NCBI GenBank assembly: GCA_964019135.1 | Contig: OZ025249.1 | Location: 37,647,759 to 37,711,758 of the forward strand | Length of the DNA stretch: 64,000 nucleotides | Direction of reading: 5' to 3' | Source of the DNA: Arenicola marina | Taxonomy: Eukaryota; Annelida; Polychaeta; Arenicolidae | Shown here: positions 46,273 through 58,456 of the stretch, in pieces | Position numbering within the stretch: the stretch's first letter is position 1 | Layout: every line of letters begins with the position of its first letter | Made by a program: the position numbers and the translations under genes | The notes under the pieces: model-generated | What the model saw: the letters and a program-made list of their open reading frames with translations, nothing else | What the model was told of the DNA's origin: nothing | Databases searched by the model: none

Positions 46273-47727
46273 ATGGCTAAGACTATTGATGAAGAACTAC
46301 TCAATGAATTTGGAGGGTTAAAAAGAAACTCCCTAGAAAATATACTGCGCCAAAACCAACTCCAAAACGAGTGCACTAATGAAGACCCACGGACCATTAA
46401 GCATTCTCCATATTACGAATACAATGATTTTGTGGAAAGCCTTAGGGACGCACGAGGGAGCTTCTCTGTGTTTAGCCTAAACACCGCTTCATTATCTGCA
46501 AAAATGGATCAATTAGAAATACTTATAAACCAACTTAACGAAGACGGCGTAACACTAAGTGCCTTATGCATACAAGAAACGTGGCTAAACGAATCAGCTG
46601 ATAAGTCGCAGCTGCAACTAAAGGGCTACTCGATGATATCACGAGGGAAAACATGCAGTGAACATGGCGGCTTAAGTATATATCTAAATACCGATTTTAA
46701 GTATAAAATTGTTCCACCTTTAGTTGAATCTGATATTTGGGAATCCCTGTTTATTGAAGTAACTGGTCGGTGTAAGGAAAAGAAAATTATCCTGGGGAAC
46801 ATTTATCGACCGCCATGTGACACTAATGAAAATTACGTTACCTTCACTGCTGAACCGGAACAAACACTGCCCAGATATGATAATAATGATTGTGATGTTA
46901 TAGTAGCGGGCGACTTTAATATAGACCTCTTGAAAATCAACGAGAAACAAGCTATCAGTGCCTACTATGACATGATAACCACGCATACTTATATTCCACT
47001 GATAACCTTTCCTACCAGGTTTTCATTACGCAGAGCAACTCTAATAGACAACTTCATATGTAAGAATATGCATGATCTAAACCGAGTTAATGCTGGCGTA
47101 TTGATCAAACAGATCTCAGATCACATGCCCTACTTCATGTGTCTGAAACACAGAATCCAAGAGAAACCACCAAAGACAGTCAAGGTGATACACTATAATC
47201 TTAGCTACATGGACAATATCAAAACAAAATTGATTGATTCAAAGATAAACGATTTATCTGCCGACGTTAATCAGGACCCAAACATATATTGTAATTATCT
47301 TTTAACAGAACTTAAGCGCATCAAACATGAAGAAATCACGGTAAAATACGTTAAATTTCGTAAACAAAAACACACAAAAAATCCGTGGATAACTAAAGGC
47401 ATAATAAAATCTATAAACTTTAGGGACAAAATGCATAAAAAACTAAAAGTAACACCAGCCGACAGTGCAGATCATGAAACGCTCAAGATAAATTTGCGGT
47501 CGTACAATCGAATGCTTAATACCAGTAACTGTATGGCCAAGAAGACCCACTACGAAGCATCATTCAACAAAAATTTAAGTGGCTTAAAAGGTACGTGGAA
47601 GACTATAAGCACCATATTAAATAAGCATTCAGTAAAGGAAGATCTCCCTGAATGCTTTAACAGAAATGGCAATTTCGTTGAAGGGCGATCTGATACAGCA
47701 CAAAAATTTTGTATTTCATCAATATAG
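46273..47727 (+). CDS. LINE endonuclease domain ORF, copy B
   Basis: Counterpart of 29611-31065: same length, same motifs (CIQETWLNE, GNIYRPP, VAGDFNID, SDHMPY) and same end. It is preceded by a frame (45982-46269) stopping just before its ATG. Differences from A include Lys to Asn near residue 11 and Tyr to Asp near 232. Both copies keep the catalytic residues I can identify, but the downstream RT is dead in both. Confidence 0.92.
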   Translation: MAKTIDEELLNEFGGLKRNSLENILRQNQLQNECTNEDPRTIKHSPYYEYNDFVESLRDARGSFSVFSLNTASLSAKMDQLEILINQLNEDGVTLSALCIQETWLNESADKSQLQLKGYSMISRGKTCSEHGGLSIYLNTDFKYKIVPPLVESDIWESLFIEVTGRCKEKKIILGNIYRPPCDTNENYVTFTAEPEQTLPRYDNNDCDVIVAGDFNIDLLKINEKQAISAYYDMITTHTYIPLITFPTRFSLRRATLIDNFICKNMHDLNRVNAGVLIKQISDHMPYFMCLKHRIQEKPPKTVKVIHYNLSYMDNIKTKLIDSKINDLSADVNQDPNIYCNYLLTELKRIKHEEITVKYVKFRKQKHTKNPWITKGIIKSINFRDKMHKKLKVTPADSADHETLKINLRSYNRMLNTSNCMAKKTHYEASFNKNLSGLKGTWKTISTILNKHSVKEDLPECFNRNGNFVEGRSDTAQKFCISSI

Positions 47728-48842
47728 GTCCGAAATTGGCCGATGAAATTCAATTAACAGAAAAATCATTTAGTGAATATCTGAAGAATCCGTGTAAAAC
47801 AGAGATGAGTTTCAAACCTATAAACTCTAAGGATGTCCTAAATGTTATAAACGAACTGAAACCGAAACCTAGTTCTGGCCATGATGGAATCTGGCATTAT
47901 GCTAAAACATATTAAAGATGCAATCAGTGAACCTCAAGGGTCTATACTGGGACCACTCCTCTTTATCATATATATAAATGACCTACCAAAGGCAAGTTCC
48001 TTGTTTAAAGCCATAATATATGCTGATGACACAACATTAACCACTACCCTAAGCACGTTCGGCATTAATCCACAAACAGAAGAAGGGATAAGCAAAATAA
48101 ATGAGGAATTATGTAAGATCGATGAATGTAAAAAAATGTAAGAATTCCTCAGATTAAGATAAACAATATGCAGATTGAATGTGTTGATCCTTTTAATCTA
48201 TTAGGAGTAACGATAGATAAGCACCTTACATGGCACGCTCACACAAACAACTTAAGTAGAAAACTCTCCTCGCGCGTAGGAATACTGAACCGACTTAAGC
48301 ATCACAAACCGCAACATATATTACTTTTGCTATATAATACATTAATATTATCGTGTCTTAATTATGGACTATTAGTCTGGGGATATAAAAGCAAACCTAT
48401 AGCAAAGATCCAAAAGAGAGCAGTTAGAACAATTACCTGTAGCAAGTATAATGCGCATACCGAACCTATTTTCAAGCAACTAAATATACTCAAACTGGAG
48501 GACATTCACGTCCTACAACAGTTAAAGTTTTATTTTAACTTAAAAAATAATAAACTTCCACCTTATTTCTCCATCATGGCACCTATCCAGCATTCCGACA
48601 TTCATCGTTATCACACAAGACATTGTAATCAGTATCGTACTCATCCCATCCTTCATGAATTTGCTCGCAGATACATACGAAATAGTCTACCCAATGTATT
48701 GAATTTAGCTCCGCAGCAGGTGACAGACAAAATATCGACGCATAGCCTTCCCTCTTTCGCGACAACTTTAAAGCTGTTTTTAGTAGGTAGGTATAGCAGT
48801 AACTGCACGATTCCAAATTGTTACGTATGTCAAGCAATATAA
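47709..48842 (+). pseudogene. LINE reverse transcriptase, broken, copy B
   Basis: Same three-frame layout as A (47709-47915, 47881-48141, 48168-48842) with the same missing core between GHDGI and the SILGPLLF motif and the same gap near 48135-48165. B keeps the standard PQGSILGP wording where A has PQRSILGP, so A has the later change. Confidence 0.9.
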
Positions 48843-49243
48843 TATTCCTTCCCAGATTCACCCTCCAATGCCCCCCCTACCCCCCACCCCGTCCCCCTTC
48901 CTGCACCCGTCCTTAAAATGATTCTAGGTGTAAATAAACTTCTTTTTCCTTGTTTTTTTTTGTTTTTTTTTGTTTAGTTTTTTCTATTTTCTTGATTTTT
49001 GTTCTTCTGTTTGTGTTTTTATTATTTGTTGTATTTGCTACTATTGTCTATATAAATTCACTTCAGAAGTCCGCCCGTCGTCAATGTACCTATTCTAACT
49101 GAGGTGGCCCTCATGAAAGCGACCGCACAGGTCTTAATGGGGGTCTCCTGATCAAGCTGAACTGAACTGTTGTAAATGTACTTTGTGTTATTAATGTACT
49201 TGATCGAATAAATGATTCTGATTCTGATTCTGATTCTGAATAT

Positions 49244-50010
49244 ATTTGGCGCGCTAAATATCTCAGTAGCCATAGTTTTGTTTAGGTTTTGTTGGTGATA
49301 TGGAAGGCGTTAATCTTTTGGCTGATGTCTGGGGAGACGGGGTAAAGGCAGAGGAAGATTAAGATCAAGACGGGTGTGGGTGACTCACATCTACTGCTGC
49401 AGACAGTATGTTAACTTGTATCAGCTTATGACGAAATACTTGATCACCTGGGTCAATTTATATTCCATGCGAGGAGATTAAGGGAGACAATTTAAATTTA
49501 AACTGGTTTATAAAGGGACAAGGAATATCAATTGCGTTTGTATATATGTTTTCTACCATGGGCCTGAGGCCTTTTAGTGCATAAACTTATATTATTATTA
49601 TTATTATTATCATAGCTGATGGTTCGCTTCTATCGACCTTCTAGTTTCCGTCACTAGAATTTATTGACTGGAGCCTGCTTTTTATAATTAAGACCCTGCC
49701 GTAAATCAAGCGGCAAAGCACAAAATATAAATCGGGATATATTTTATAACTGCCATAAATTCTTTGCAAAGTGCATCACAACTTTCCGCTGATTGCGCCA
49801 TGATGTGTTCTGAATGAAATGAAAACCATTTGTGCTTTAGATCGTTTCTGTGCTCGCAAGGGCAAAACTAGGCCAAGGCACCCCCCGATACCATGGGGGG
49901 ATGAGGGGATTAATTCGTTCTAGGACGCCGCGGTCTGTCTCTCATAACGTCAAAACTATTTGGCGAAGCAATCTCTCAATCTGCCCAAACTGGACCAAAG
50001 TGGTGTTCTC
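49244..50010. repeat. S block, copy B right part
   Basis: Near-identical to 32585-33331, with about 24 bp extra near 49452-49475 (GGTCAATTTATATTCCATG, also present in S1 near 12348), so the A side lost it. It leads into the truncated T-C copy. Confidence 0.82.
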
Positions 50011-51680
50011 TACATCCAAAGCACGCGCTGACCTTTCTGCCTGGGAATAAGCTACATCTTAACTTACGTCCTACGTCATTATATAAGCTTTATACCACAT
50101 ATATGTCACTCCTATATAGCCCCCATGACCTTGTCCCTAATTCATAGCAATCAGATTTCTTACCATGCTTCGTTTGCCGGACATTAAATCTGCAAAGGGG
50201 TCCTTTATGAGAGAGTTGTTTGGCGGGTTTCGCTGGTGCGATGGCCGCCGTCCCGCTTAGGTCGGAGTTATTGTAGGTAAGCCAGCTTCAGCAGACACCG
50301 TCCCTCAAAATGAGCCTCTTATCGGCTGGGGCGAGACTTTCGCGCGACCAGCAGCTGATATCACACATGACACACAAGTTAACCTTGACTCCGGTTGGCT
50401 TGTCCAACAGCTGAGCCATTCCGCGAAAAACGCGTCATATAGCTGCTAGTCTGTTAAATTGAGAAAGTGGCACAATGGGTGTTAGTAATCCGCCATCTAC
50501 ACTGACTACATGTGCTGCCAAGTCGAACAGTCCTATCAGAGGAATACCGAAATGAATGATGCCGGTTAGCTAATCCACACCCGCAAGCGACTTCGCCAAA
50601 TGAGGAATAGGAATAAGCTACTCACCCACACACGCAAAATATGTTTTATTTTATTTCCTCAGTTAATATTAGTGAAGTCCTTTGACATACTAACGAGCTA
50701 TATTTGACAAATGTTTAAATGACTTCATTTTATTTTTCATTGTCTGTTACATAATGCGATATACACGTGTATCGTGAATGTTAAACGTGTAACAATTGTT
50801 GAACATGTAACAAATGTTGAACGTGTAACGTAATTGTTAAATGTGTAACACAAGTGTTAAACATGAAACTTCAATAAAAGGTTCCAACCGGAAGGTGCTG
50901 CCACTAGCGGTCAGACCTGGAACCCGTTGCAGTGCACCTCGGGTAACCAGTGGATACAATGATTTAGAAGGAGGAGGGGCAGGGGTCCAATGTTTTCGAG
51001 TGAGCTCTCCTACGACCTCCTTCTTAGGAAAACATATTGTACCCGTTCGAAAAAGTTATAATTGTGACTGAACTCTTTTTTTCTATCACCTGATACCGTG
51101 TGTTATTAGGCTTAGGCTGGGTCCCCGGCACTAATTTGTAGAAATGCGCCTCGCATTTTTCTTATCAGTTTGCGCAGCCCCGCCCTGGAGAGCGAGTGTG
51201 AAAATGCACGGAGGCTTCCAAAGAACGGCACGACAGCGCTGGACACAAGGAGACTGGACGTGGCGTCACGATTCGCCGCGGCAATACCTAATAGCATGAC
51301 AGCCGCGGCGCCACAGACTTGGCGTCCACAGGCGTGGCGTCATAATGCGTGGCGTCATCAGGCGTGGTGTCCACAAACTTGGCGTCATCAACCGCAGGGT
51401 CAGCAGGCGTGGCGTCAGCAGGCGTGGTGTCAGCAGCCGTGACGTCAGCAGGCGTGGCGTCAACAGGCGTGGCATCCACAAACGTGGCGCCATCAGACAT
51501 GGCGTCACCAGCCGCGGCGTCATCAGGCGTGTAGACCTGTGAACACTATCAAAGAGAACACTCCCACGATTTACATCATATTTAACTATTAACAAGATTA
51601 ATATTGCAGCCTGTAAAGGTCAAATGAATGATTTTTTCCATTGAGAAATATTTGTTTTAAATGGAAATCATATAGTGAGG
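50011..51680. repeat. T block, copy C, truncated and mostly diverged
   Basis: The first ~390 bp (50011-50400) are almost identical to A and B. From about 50405 similarity falls sharply (for example CTGTTAAATTGAGAAAGTGG against CTGCTAAATGGAAATGTTGC). Large internal parts are missing: the region matching 13800-15090 is reduced to a junction near 51025, and the 15-bp minisatellite (51297-51535) joins directly to the block end (51545-51680, matching 21720-21850). This is an older paralog with a converted or recombined left edge. Confidence 0.82.
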
Positions 51681-51908
51681 TCCATTTTGCACAACGACAA
51701 TGCTATTGTGGAAAGAGATAGTTTTCAGATACATTCTCAGTCAGACTGGTAATGGCGTGGAATAGAGCTTTTCCTGAATACTACGTCATCAAACTCAAGA
51801 TAAATATGAGAGTGTAGACGCTAAGACAGATACAACAATGTCTACATTTAGTTTACACAAAAACCCTTTAAATCATTATCCTGGAGAGAAAAAAATACTG
51901 TATGAATA

Positions 51909-53499
51909 ATGAGTATGAGTATGAGTATAAGTATAAGTATAAGTAGGAGTATGAGTATGAGTTTGAGTACGACTAAGAGTATGAGTATGAGTATGGATAT
52001 GAGTAAGAGTAGGAGTATGACTATGAGTATGAGTATGAGTAGGAGTGTTAGTATGAGTATGAGTATGAGTCTGAGTAAGAGTTTGCGTATTCGTATGAGT
52101 ATGGGTATGAATGCAAATGTGAGTATGAATGTGAGTGTGAGTATGAGTGTTAGTATAAGTACGAGCAGGAGCATGAGTATGAGTATGAGTATGGGTATGA
52201 GTACGAGTATGAGTATGAGTATGAGCATGAGCATGAGTATGAGTGTGAGTATGAGTATGCGTATGATTTTGTTTATGCGTATGCGTATGCGTCGGAGTAT
52301 GAGTGTGGGTCTGAGTATGTGTATAAGTATGAGTATGCGTATGCGTATGTGTAAGCGAATGAGTACGAGGATGAGTATGCGCAAGAGTATGAGTATGAGT
52401 ATGAGTATGAGTATGAGTATGAGTATGAGTATGAGTATGAGTACGAGTATGAGTATGAGTATAAGTATGAGTATGTGTATTAGTATGCGTATGAGTATGA
52501 GTGTGAGTATGAGTATGAGTATGAGTATGACTATGAGTATGAGTGTGAGTATAAGTATGCGTATGTGTATTGGTATGCGTATGAGTATGAGTGTGAGTAT
52601 GAATATGAGGGTGGTATGAGTGTGAGTATGCGTATGAACATGAGTATGAGTATGAGTATGCGTATGCGTATGAGTATGAGTATTAGTATGCGTATGAGTT
52701 TGTTTATGCGTATGCGTATGCGTCTGAGTATGAGTATGGGTCTGAGTATGTGTATAAGTATGAGTATGCGTATGCGTATGCGTATGCGTATGAGTATGAG
52801 GATGAGTGTGCGTATGAGTATGAGTATGAGTATGACTATGAGTTTAAGTATAAGTATGAGTAGGTGTGTTAGTATGAGTATGAGTATGAGAATGAGTATG
52901 AGTATTAGCATGAGCATGAGTATGAGTATGCGTATGAGTATGGGTATGAGTCTGAGTATGAGTATGAGTATGAGTATGAGTATGAGTATGAGTATAAGCA
53001 TGAGTATCAGTGTGAGCATGAGTATGCGTATTAGTACGAGTATGCGTATGAGTATGAGTATGAGTATGAGTGTGCGTATGAGTATGAGTATGAGTATGAG
53101 TATGAGTATGACTATGAGTATGAGTATGAGTATAAGTACGAGTACGAGTATTAGTATGAGTATGCGTATGAGTATGAGTATGAGTATGCTTATGAGTATG
53201 AGTATGAGTATGAGTATGATTATGATTATGAGTATGAGTATGAGTATGCGTATGCGTATGAGTGTGAGTATGAATATGAGGATAGTATGAGTATGAGTAT
53301 GCGTATGAACATGAGTATGAGTATGAGTATGCGTATGCGTATGAGTATGAGTATGAGTATGCGTATGAGTTTGTGTATGAGTATGAGTATGAGTGTGAGT
53401 ATGAGTATGAGTATGAGTATGAGTATGAGTATGAGTATGCGTATGTGTATGAGTATGAGTATGGGTATGAGTGTGCGTGTGAGTGTGAGTATGAGTGTT
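51909..53499. repeat. (GAGTAT)n satellite, ~1.59 kb
   Basis: About 265 degenerate units of GAGTAT with frequent GCGTAT, GAGTGT and AAGTAT variants. Longer words recur, for example GTTTATGCGTATGCGTATGC at 52271 and 52702 and ATGCGTATGAACATGAGTAT near 52629 and 53300, showing higher-order duplication of roughly 430 and 670 bp. Since six is a multiple of three, frames stay open and read Met-Ser (plus), Ile-Leu (minus) or Tyr-Glu. The 236-241-codon frames are artefacts of this. Confidence 0.95.
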
Positions 53500-54529
53500 A
53501 ATGAAAACATCAAGAATCCGTTACTGCGTCAGGAAAGAAACAAAATGGCCACCAAACGTCTGAAACGTGTTTAATCACAGAATAAGGAACAACTCATATT
53601 TTAAGTTTCCTTTGGAAAAGGTGGTATATCTGCCTCAACATTGAACACGTTTGAATGCGCTGATAGGGCTTAATGGCACACTCGTGTGTTCGGTTGGGGA
53701 CCCCCTGTATTGCAACCACTTCAAATCCCTAGACAACCAAGGAGGTCTGCTGGCCGATAGGTCTGGACCTCAGCTGCAGACAAATTACCCCGGCCTACAT
53801 ACGGAGCGGCGAGTGGCCGATACAGTTGGGAGCCGTTACAGCACCTTCTGCTACAGGCCAATAGGTGGCGACCAGATGAATAGCCCTTGGCTAAAGCCTT
53901 TCTTTCGCCCTCTCCTGATCGTACCCTCGATATTAGAACACGTATTCCCGCCCTGTATAGCCCCAGCTTAGGCATCACGTCTAAAAGTGGGACAAGGTGT
54001 TACTTCCAATCGAAGCCCGGCCTGCATGGAATGTTTTTTTTTATAAAGTCTCGTGAAGGATGGTTATCGTTTCCTGAGGGTTGGACGGTTCGAATCCTTG
54101 CGACATCCCGAATAAGTTAAATGGTATCTAACACCTCCGGACCGGGCTTCATTGTTTCGGACGCCTAACCCTCCAGCCCCCCCCCCCCGACCTCTGCCCT
54201 CCCCTGGCCCTATGCCACCCCCTCCGACAACATTCCGGTTTAAAAAGCCTAGATCCAGCTATAATACCGGTAAAAGTGTCTCTAAATCTATACATATGTC
54301 TTTTTTAGAAAGTAAATGATAGATATTGGGGAACCGCTGTCGTTCAGCAGTTTTACCAGTCGTGAGCTCGATAAGTCGTTTGAATGATATTACGTTTGGA
54401 TGATATCTATTTGATCAGAGAAAATGGTACATCAAGGCACCCTCACGTGCCTGCTATACAGCCCTCCAGAGACACCACATAGACTTAAGACACCATATAT
54501 ATACGTTTGGATGATATATATTTGATCAG
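53500..54529. other. Unassigned spacer
   Basis: Not repeated elsewhere in the window as far as I can see. It has a 106-codon plus frame (53651-53971) and overlapping minus frames with no domain. GGTTCGAATCC at 54087-54097 resembles a tRNA B box but no tRNA fold is evident. A C-run lies at 54178-54188, and ATACGTTTGGATGATAT occurs at about 54389 and 54501. Confidence 0.4.
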
Positions 54530-54880
54530 AGACACTGACAGGGAGGAACCAAGTTGTCGCTACAGGAGCGAGATAATTTGCACTGATATGCCTAATTTTC
54601 TCGTTGGAAACGAAGAGGAAAGTAATGGCCGGAAGAAATGAGTAGTGTTCGTTGGGTGATAGAATCTAACATTAAAGTGTTAATGCCACGTTATTTTTTA
54701 GTCAGAAATTAACCTTGTCGATTGAAGATGACCAACTAAACATGTGCTTCATTGAAAATTACGGCTTTTATTCCAGGCATTCACCAGAAACGCATTTATC
54801 AAGGCGGCAAAACTGATTTGGTTTACTTATTTTGCGGAGCATTGCATATGAGCGTTATTCGGAATTTTTTTTTGGAAATG

Positions 54881-55449
54881 TCACAAGATTGACATGTGAG
54901 CGTTATTTATTGCCTTACATTGCAAGGGCAAAATTGTATTCATGGTTGAGTGCTTGTCGTTGAGTTCTAACCAGCAAAAAGGGACAATGATATGTTCCGT
55001 ATTAAAACCCGTGGGTTTGTGTCCTTCTTTGACGTCATCTGCCCCTTCATCAGATGCATCGAGGAAGCTATGTACGGAATTAGTACCAGATCCCCACAAT
55101 ATTTGAGCATTAAAATAAAGATCGTAAATGGGCAAACACAACCGAATAGTATCCAGTTTACTGTGCTTTAATTGGCATGGTGCAAACTGTTCGTATAACT
55201 GAATATCAAAAAGCACGTGGTACGTGACATCAGGCCCGCACTGACGGAGTGCCAAGGGAAAGGAATCGTTGTATTCCTGAGAAAGGGCAAGGTTATAAGG
55301 GCACGTTGATAGCTGTACCGCATGAATCCTGAAGAAATATCTGCTGCCACCTTTGATTGCAAGGCGACAGTTACATTGAATCGTTTCGAATCTTAATTTT
55401 GAGATCAATGTGGCAAAGCCAAACTGAATGTAATACGTGACCCAACACC
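54881..55449 (-). CDS. Possible terminal exon of an unrecognised gene
   Basis: An open frame of about 189 codons reading GCWVTYYIQFGFATLISKLR, then CNCRLAIKGGSRYFFRIHAV and SFLDASDEGADDVKEGHKP, ending in a TGA at 54881-54883. There is no ATG at its left edge. Instead a pyrimidine-rich tract and AG (TTTCTACAG, then TCTCTTTCCTTAG ending at 55450) form good splice-acceptor context. It has at least eight Cys, which would suit a secreted or extracellular domain. It lies in DNA absent from P1. A chance frame this long is unlikely but not excluded. I do not recognise the family. Confidence 0.4.
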
Positions 55450-57840
55450 CTAAGGAAAGAGACACAATCTGTAGAAAAAGTACCCCCCACCCACCTCCCC
55501 CCGGATGCAGGGAATTTGATCTCAGATAATCAGATCATTAATTGCCAGTTGACAGTTTGCATTAGTGTCTTTGACAGGGTATACATATGGACCTATATAC
55601 TCTAGGTACAATGGCGTTCCTGGAAATTTGCAAAGGGGGCGGGAAGAGTGGAATTTTGTTCATTTCTATTTTAACGTATATTTGCGTTGTATATTGATGA
55701 ATATGTCTCTTTACGGTGTCATCATCATCAATGTCTTCCACCCAGCACTCGTTACATCAAGTCCTGTTACTAATCAGTGTTGCAGCACCCTTACCTGCAA
55801 TCAGTTGTGTAACCGCCTTTTGTAATGAATTATATACTGGAATTATCCGTTGATAAATTTGTTATCTCGCCCTGCCGCGCGCCGCCAGCAGTTCCCAAAA
55901 TCTGTCAAAAGGAGCGGCGAGAAGCGCTCGATTCTTGTTGTGGGGGAAAAGGTGTCATGGTCTGTTGAAAGCTGTCGACGGTGCTGCCGAGTAATTTAAA
56001 TCCCAGAGGTTAAAATATATTCGCATTTGGCCGTGAATGTTGCTTAGTTTCTAACCTTAGTTCTAAGGTGTCCAACCTAATCTAATCGCGATCTGCACTG
56101 AACGTTTACATCTTAAAATTAATTTGGCGAGTGTCTTCGTTTTGGCCGACTGGTGAGGAGAAAAAATAAGCCAAGGCACCCCCATCAGTGTCGAGCAGCG
56201 CGCCATTTTGCCGAAGCAACTGACCTCTTCTCAGTGGAGGAACCCTTCAGGGGAAACGCGTGAATTGCAGCAGTTCCAAGCCGCGCAGTAGACCATGATC
56301 TTAGTGTTTCATGGAAAAATAACTTCCCAACATATTGATATATCTCTTGCAACGATTGTCTCCTTAACAAACTATCGTTGTAGTTAGTATCTCAGCTATT
56401 TATATTTGCGATGATCACGAGATCTTGTTTGGCTCACACAGTAGGCGTAATTTCCGGTTTAAATATAATTAGAATATCGCCTCCTGATTGGTCAATCGCG
56501 GACACATCTCCAACAAGAGCTGCAGCCTGGTTAAGCGGCAAAATTGGGGCTGGCGGTCACTTCCAAATTTTATTGTGAGCTACAGTAGGACGAAAAAATG
56601 TTGGTATTCGGAGGATAAGCACTTGGGTTTTATATGAATCGGTAAAGCAGCGTTAGAGGCCAGGCTGGCGCTGCCCGATTTTTGCCCGCCCTACAGAACT
56701 GGGGCTAGTGGTGGGTGGAGGGGAGAAGAGTGGGTGGAGCGAAGAGAGTGTGGTTGATGGGAGGGGGACGGGAGGGGAGCCGGGGCGGTGCTCACGGGAG
56801 TCAATGTTGTCACGGTCGGACGGTTGACAGAGACGTAGAGTCGGATGATTCCGCTACCCCGCAGACACCGACCATGCATTATTCACGAGGCGTTTTTTAC
56901 CTCCTTAGCCACCAAAAGGATTATATAAATCCCACTCTTTGTTCTTCCAAGCGCGTAAAACGCATTCGTGTTCCCTTTGAAGGCAATGGCGATGTGCTTA
57001 CCTCCGCGACGACTATTCTGCGGCATTCATCAACAAAATGCAAGATAAGTGAGCTCCTTGTGGGCTTCCTGTTGTGGCTGCCACAATGAATTATATTTAT
57101 AGCGTGCAAATAGATGGTCGTTATATCAAACTATTTCGAGGGGCTCATTGATGACATGTAATTCGTGCACATTGTGCAACAAAGCTAACGGGTAAGTTTG
57201 AAATATAAGGCATAATGGTTGTTATTTTTTCATTATCATATGTACATTTATCCCATCAACCCATGTCATTTTAACATTGTCGGTCAATAGCACTTGTGCT
57301 AATGTTTATTGTTGACTTTTATATACCGACGTTAAATAAAACTTTATCTTAGATCTGTAGCTGCTATACAGACGACAGAGTTGAATATACTATTTGATTT
57401 ATGTGTGGGGGGGGGCATTGCGGGGGGGGGGGGTTACATATCCAAACGCCTTAATCACCCTGTCAATTGTAATCATGACATTAGTATCTTAATCGTAATT
57501 ACAATGTCATCGCCTCATGCCTGCTCCCTCTTTGTGCCGTCTAATCCTTCACAATGGGCCGGTGGTCTACATGGCACCACCTGCCAGCTATAAGACTCAC
57601 TGGTGTGTATTTGATAGTCCTGATATACCCCCAATGTGAACTCAATACGCAAAGTTCACATCGCTAGACCTCCCGACACTTGTTTCGCCCGGGACGGGTG
57701 CGGGCTAAAACATTCGGCATGCCGATTGTGTCCGATTCAAACAGCAGAGGCATGCTGGAGAAGATGACCGATGGTTGTAAAGTGATGGTCTAGTCTAGTT
57801 CCATTGCCACTGAATAAATCAGGCAAGGCCCCGGTGTGGA

Positions 57841-58456
57841 GATCTGTATCCCACATATTTACGGCGTAGCCCTATCAGCACACCTGGAAGAGCATTGTCA
57901 CAAAATATATTGTCACAGAGTATACCGAGCGTTACACGCGTCCTGGCCCAACAAATGCAATGTTTTCTGGCGGCGCGATGCGGGGTGCCAACACTTTATA
58001 AAACCCAATATTTCAAGATGAGCCTGATACGTTGATCCACATCTATGTCTCTCACCTTCATAGATTACTCGAAAATGACCAATTTATTGGAAAAAACTGA
58101 GATTTTAAAAGACCAATAGCCACATCACCTTGCTATGTGGCAGTCAGAGATCTGTATCCCATATATTTACGGCGTAGCCCTATCGGCACACCTGGAAGAG
58201 CATTGTCACAAAATATATTGTCACAGAGTATACCGAGCGTTACACGCGTCCTGGCCCAACAAATGCAATGTTTTCTGGCGGCGCGATGCGGGGTGCCAAC
58301 ACTTTATAAAACCCAATATTTCAAGATGAGCCTGATACGTTGATCCACATCTATGTCTCTCTCCTTCATAGATTACTCGAAAATGACCAATTTATTGGAA
58401 ATAACTGAGATTTTAAAAGACCAATAGCCACATCACCTTGCTATGTGGCAGTCAGC
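57841..58456. repeat. 308-bp tandem duplication inside P2
   Basis: GATCTGTATCCCACATATTT at 57841 recurs as GATCTGTATCCCATATATTT at 58149, and both units end CTTGCTATGTGGCAGTCAG (58148 and 58456). P1 has one copy (about 7545-7856). The units differ at only a few positions, so the duplication is much younger than the P1/P2 split. Confidence 0.9.

Larger units (their letters stand above)
43993..49238 (+). mobile_element. CR1/Jockey-group LINE region, copy B
   Basis: Copy of the 27330-32579 insertion with the same flanks (AATAT at 43988-43992 and 49239-49243). It lacks about 28 bp present in A near 28925-28950, and its CCATCCACC minisatellite (45820-45905) has a different unit count. It ends in GATTCT repeats at about 49215-49238. 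The shared deletions and frameshifts show that it was copied as part of the large duplication, not inserted a second time. Confidence 0.88.

Noticed and set aside
51909-53290. Long plus-strand frames of Met-Ser repeats and minus-strand Ile-Leu repeats
   Set aside because: They are the automatic result of a 6-bp satellite whose unit length is a multiple of three and which lacks stop codons; no domain and no start context.
54000-54110. tRNA gene or tRNA-derived SINE suggested by GGTTCGAATCC (54087-54097)
   Set aside because: No A box at the right distance and no cloverleaf could be drawn. The similar GGTTCGTACCC near 14237 and 34817 fails in the same way.
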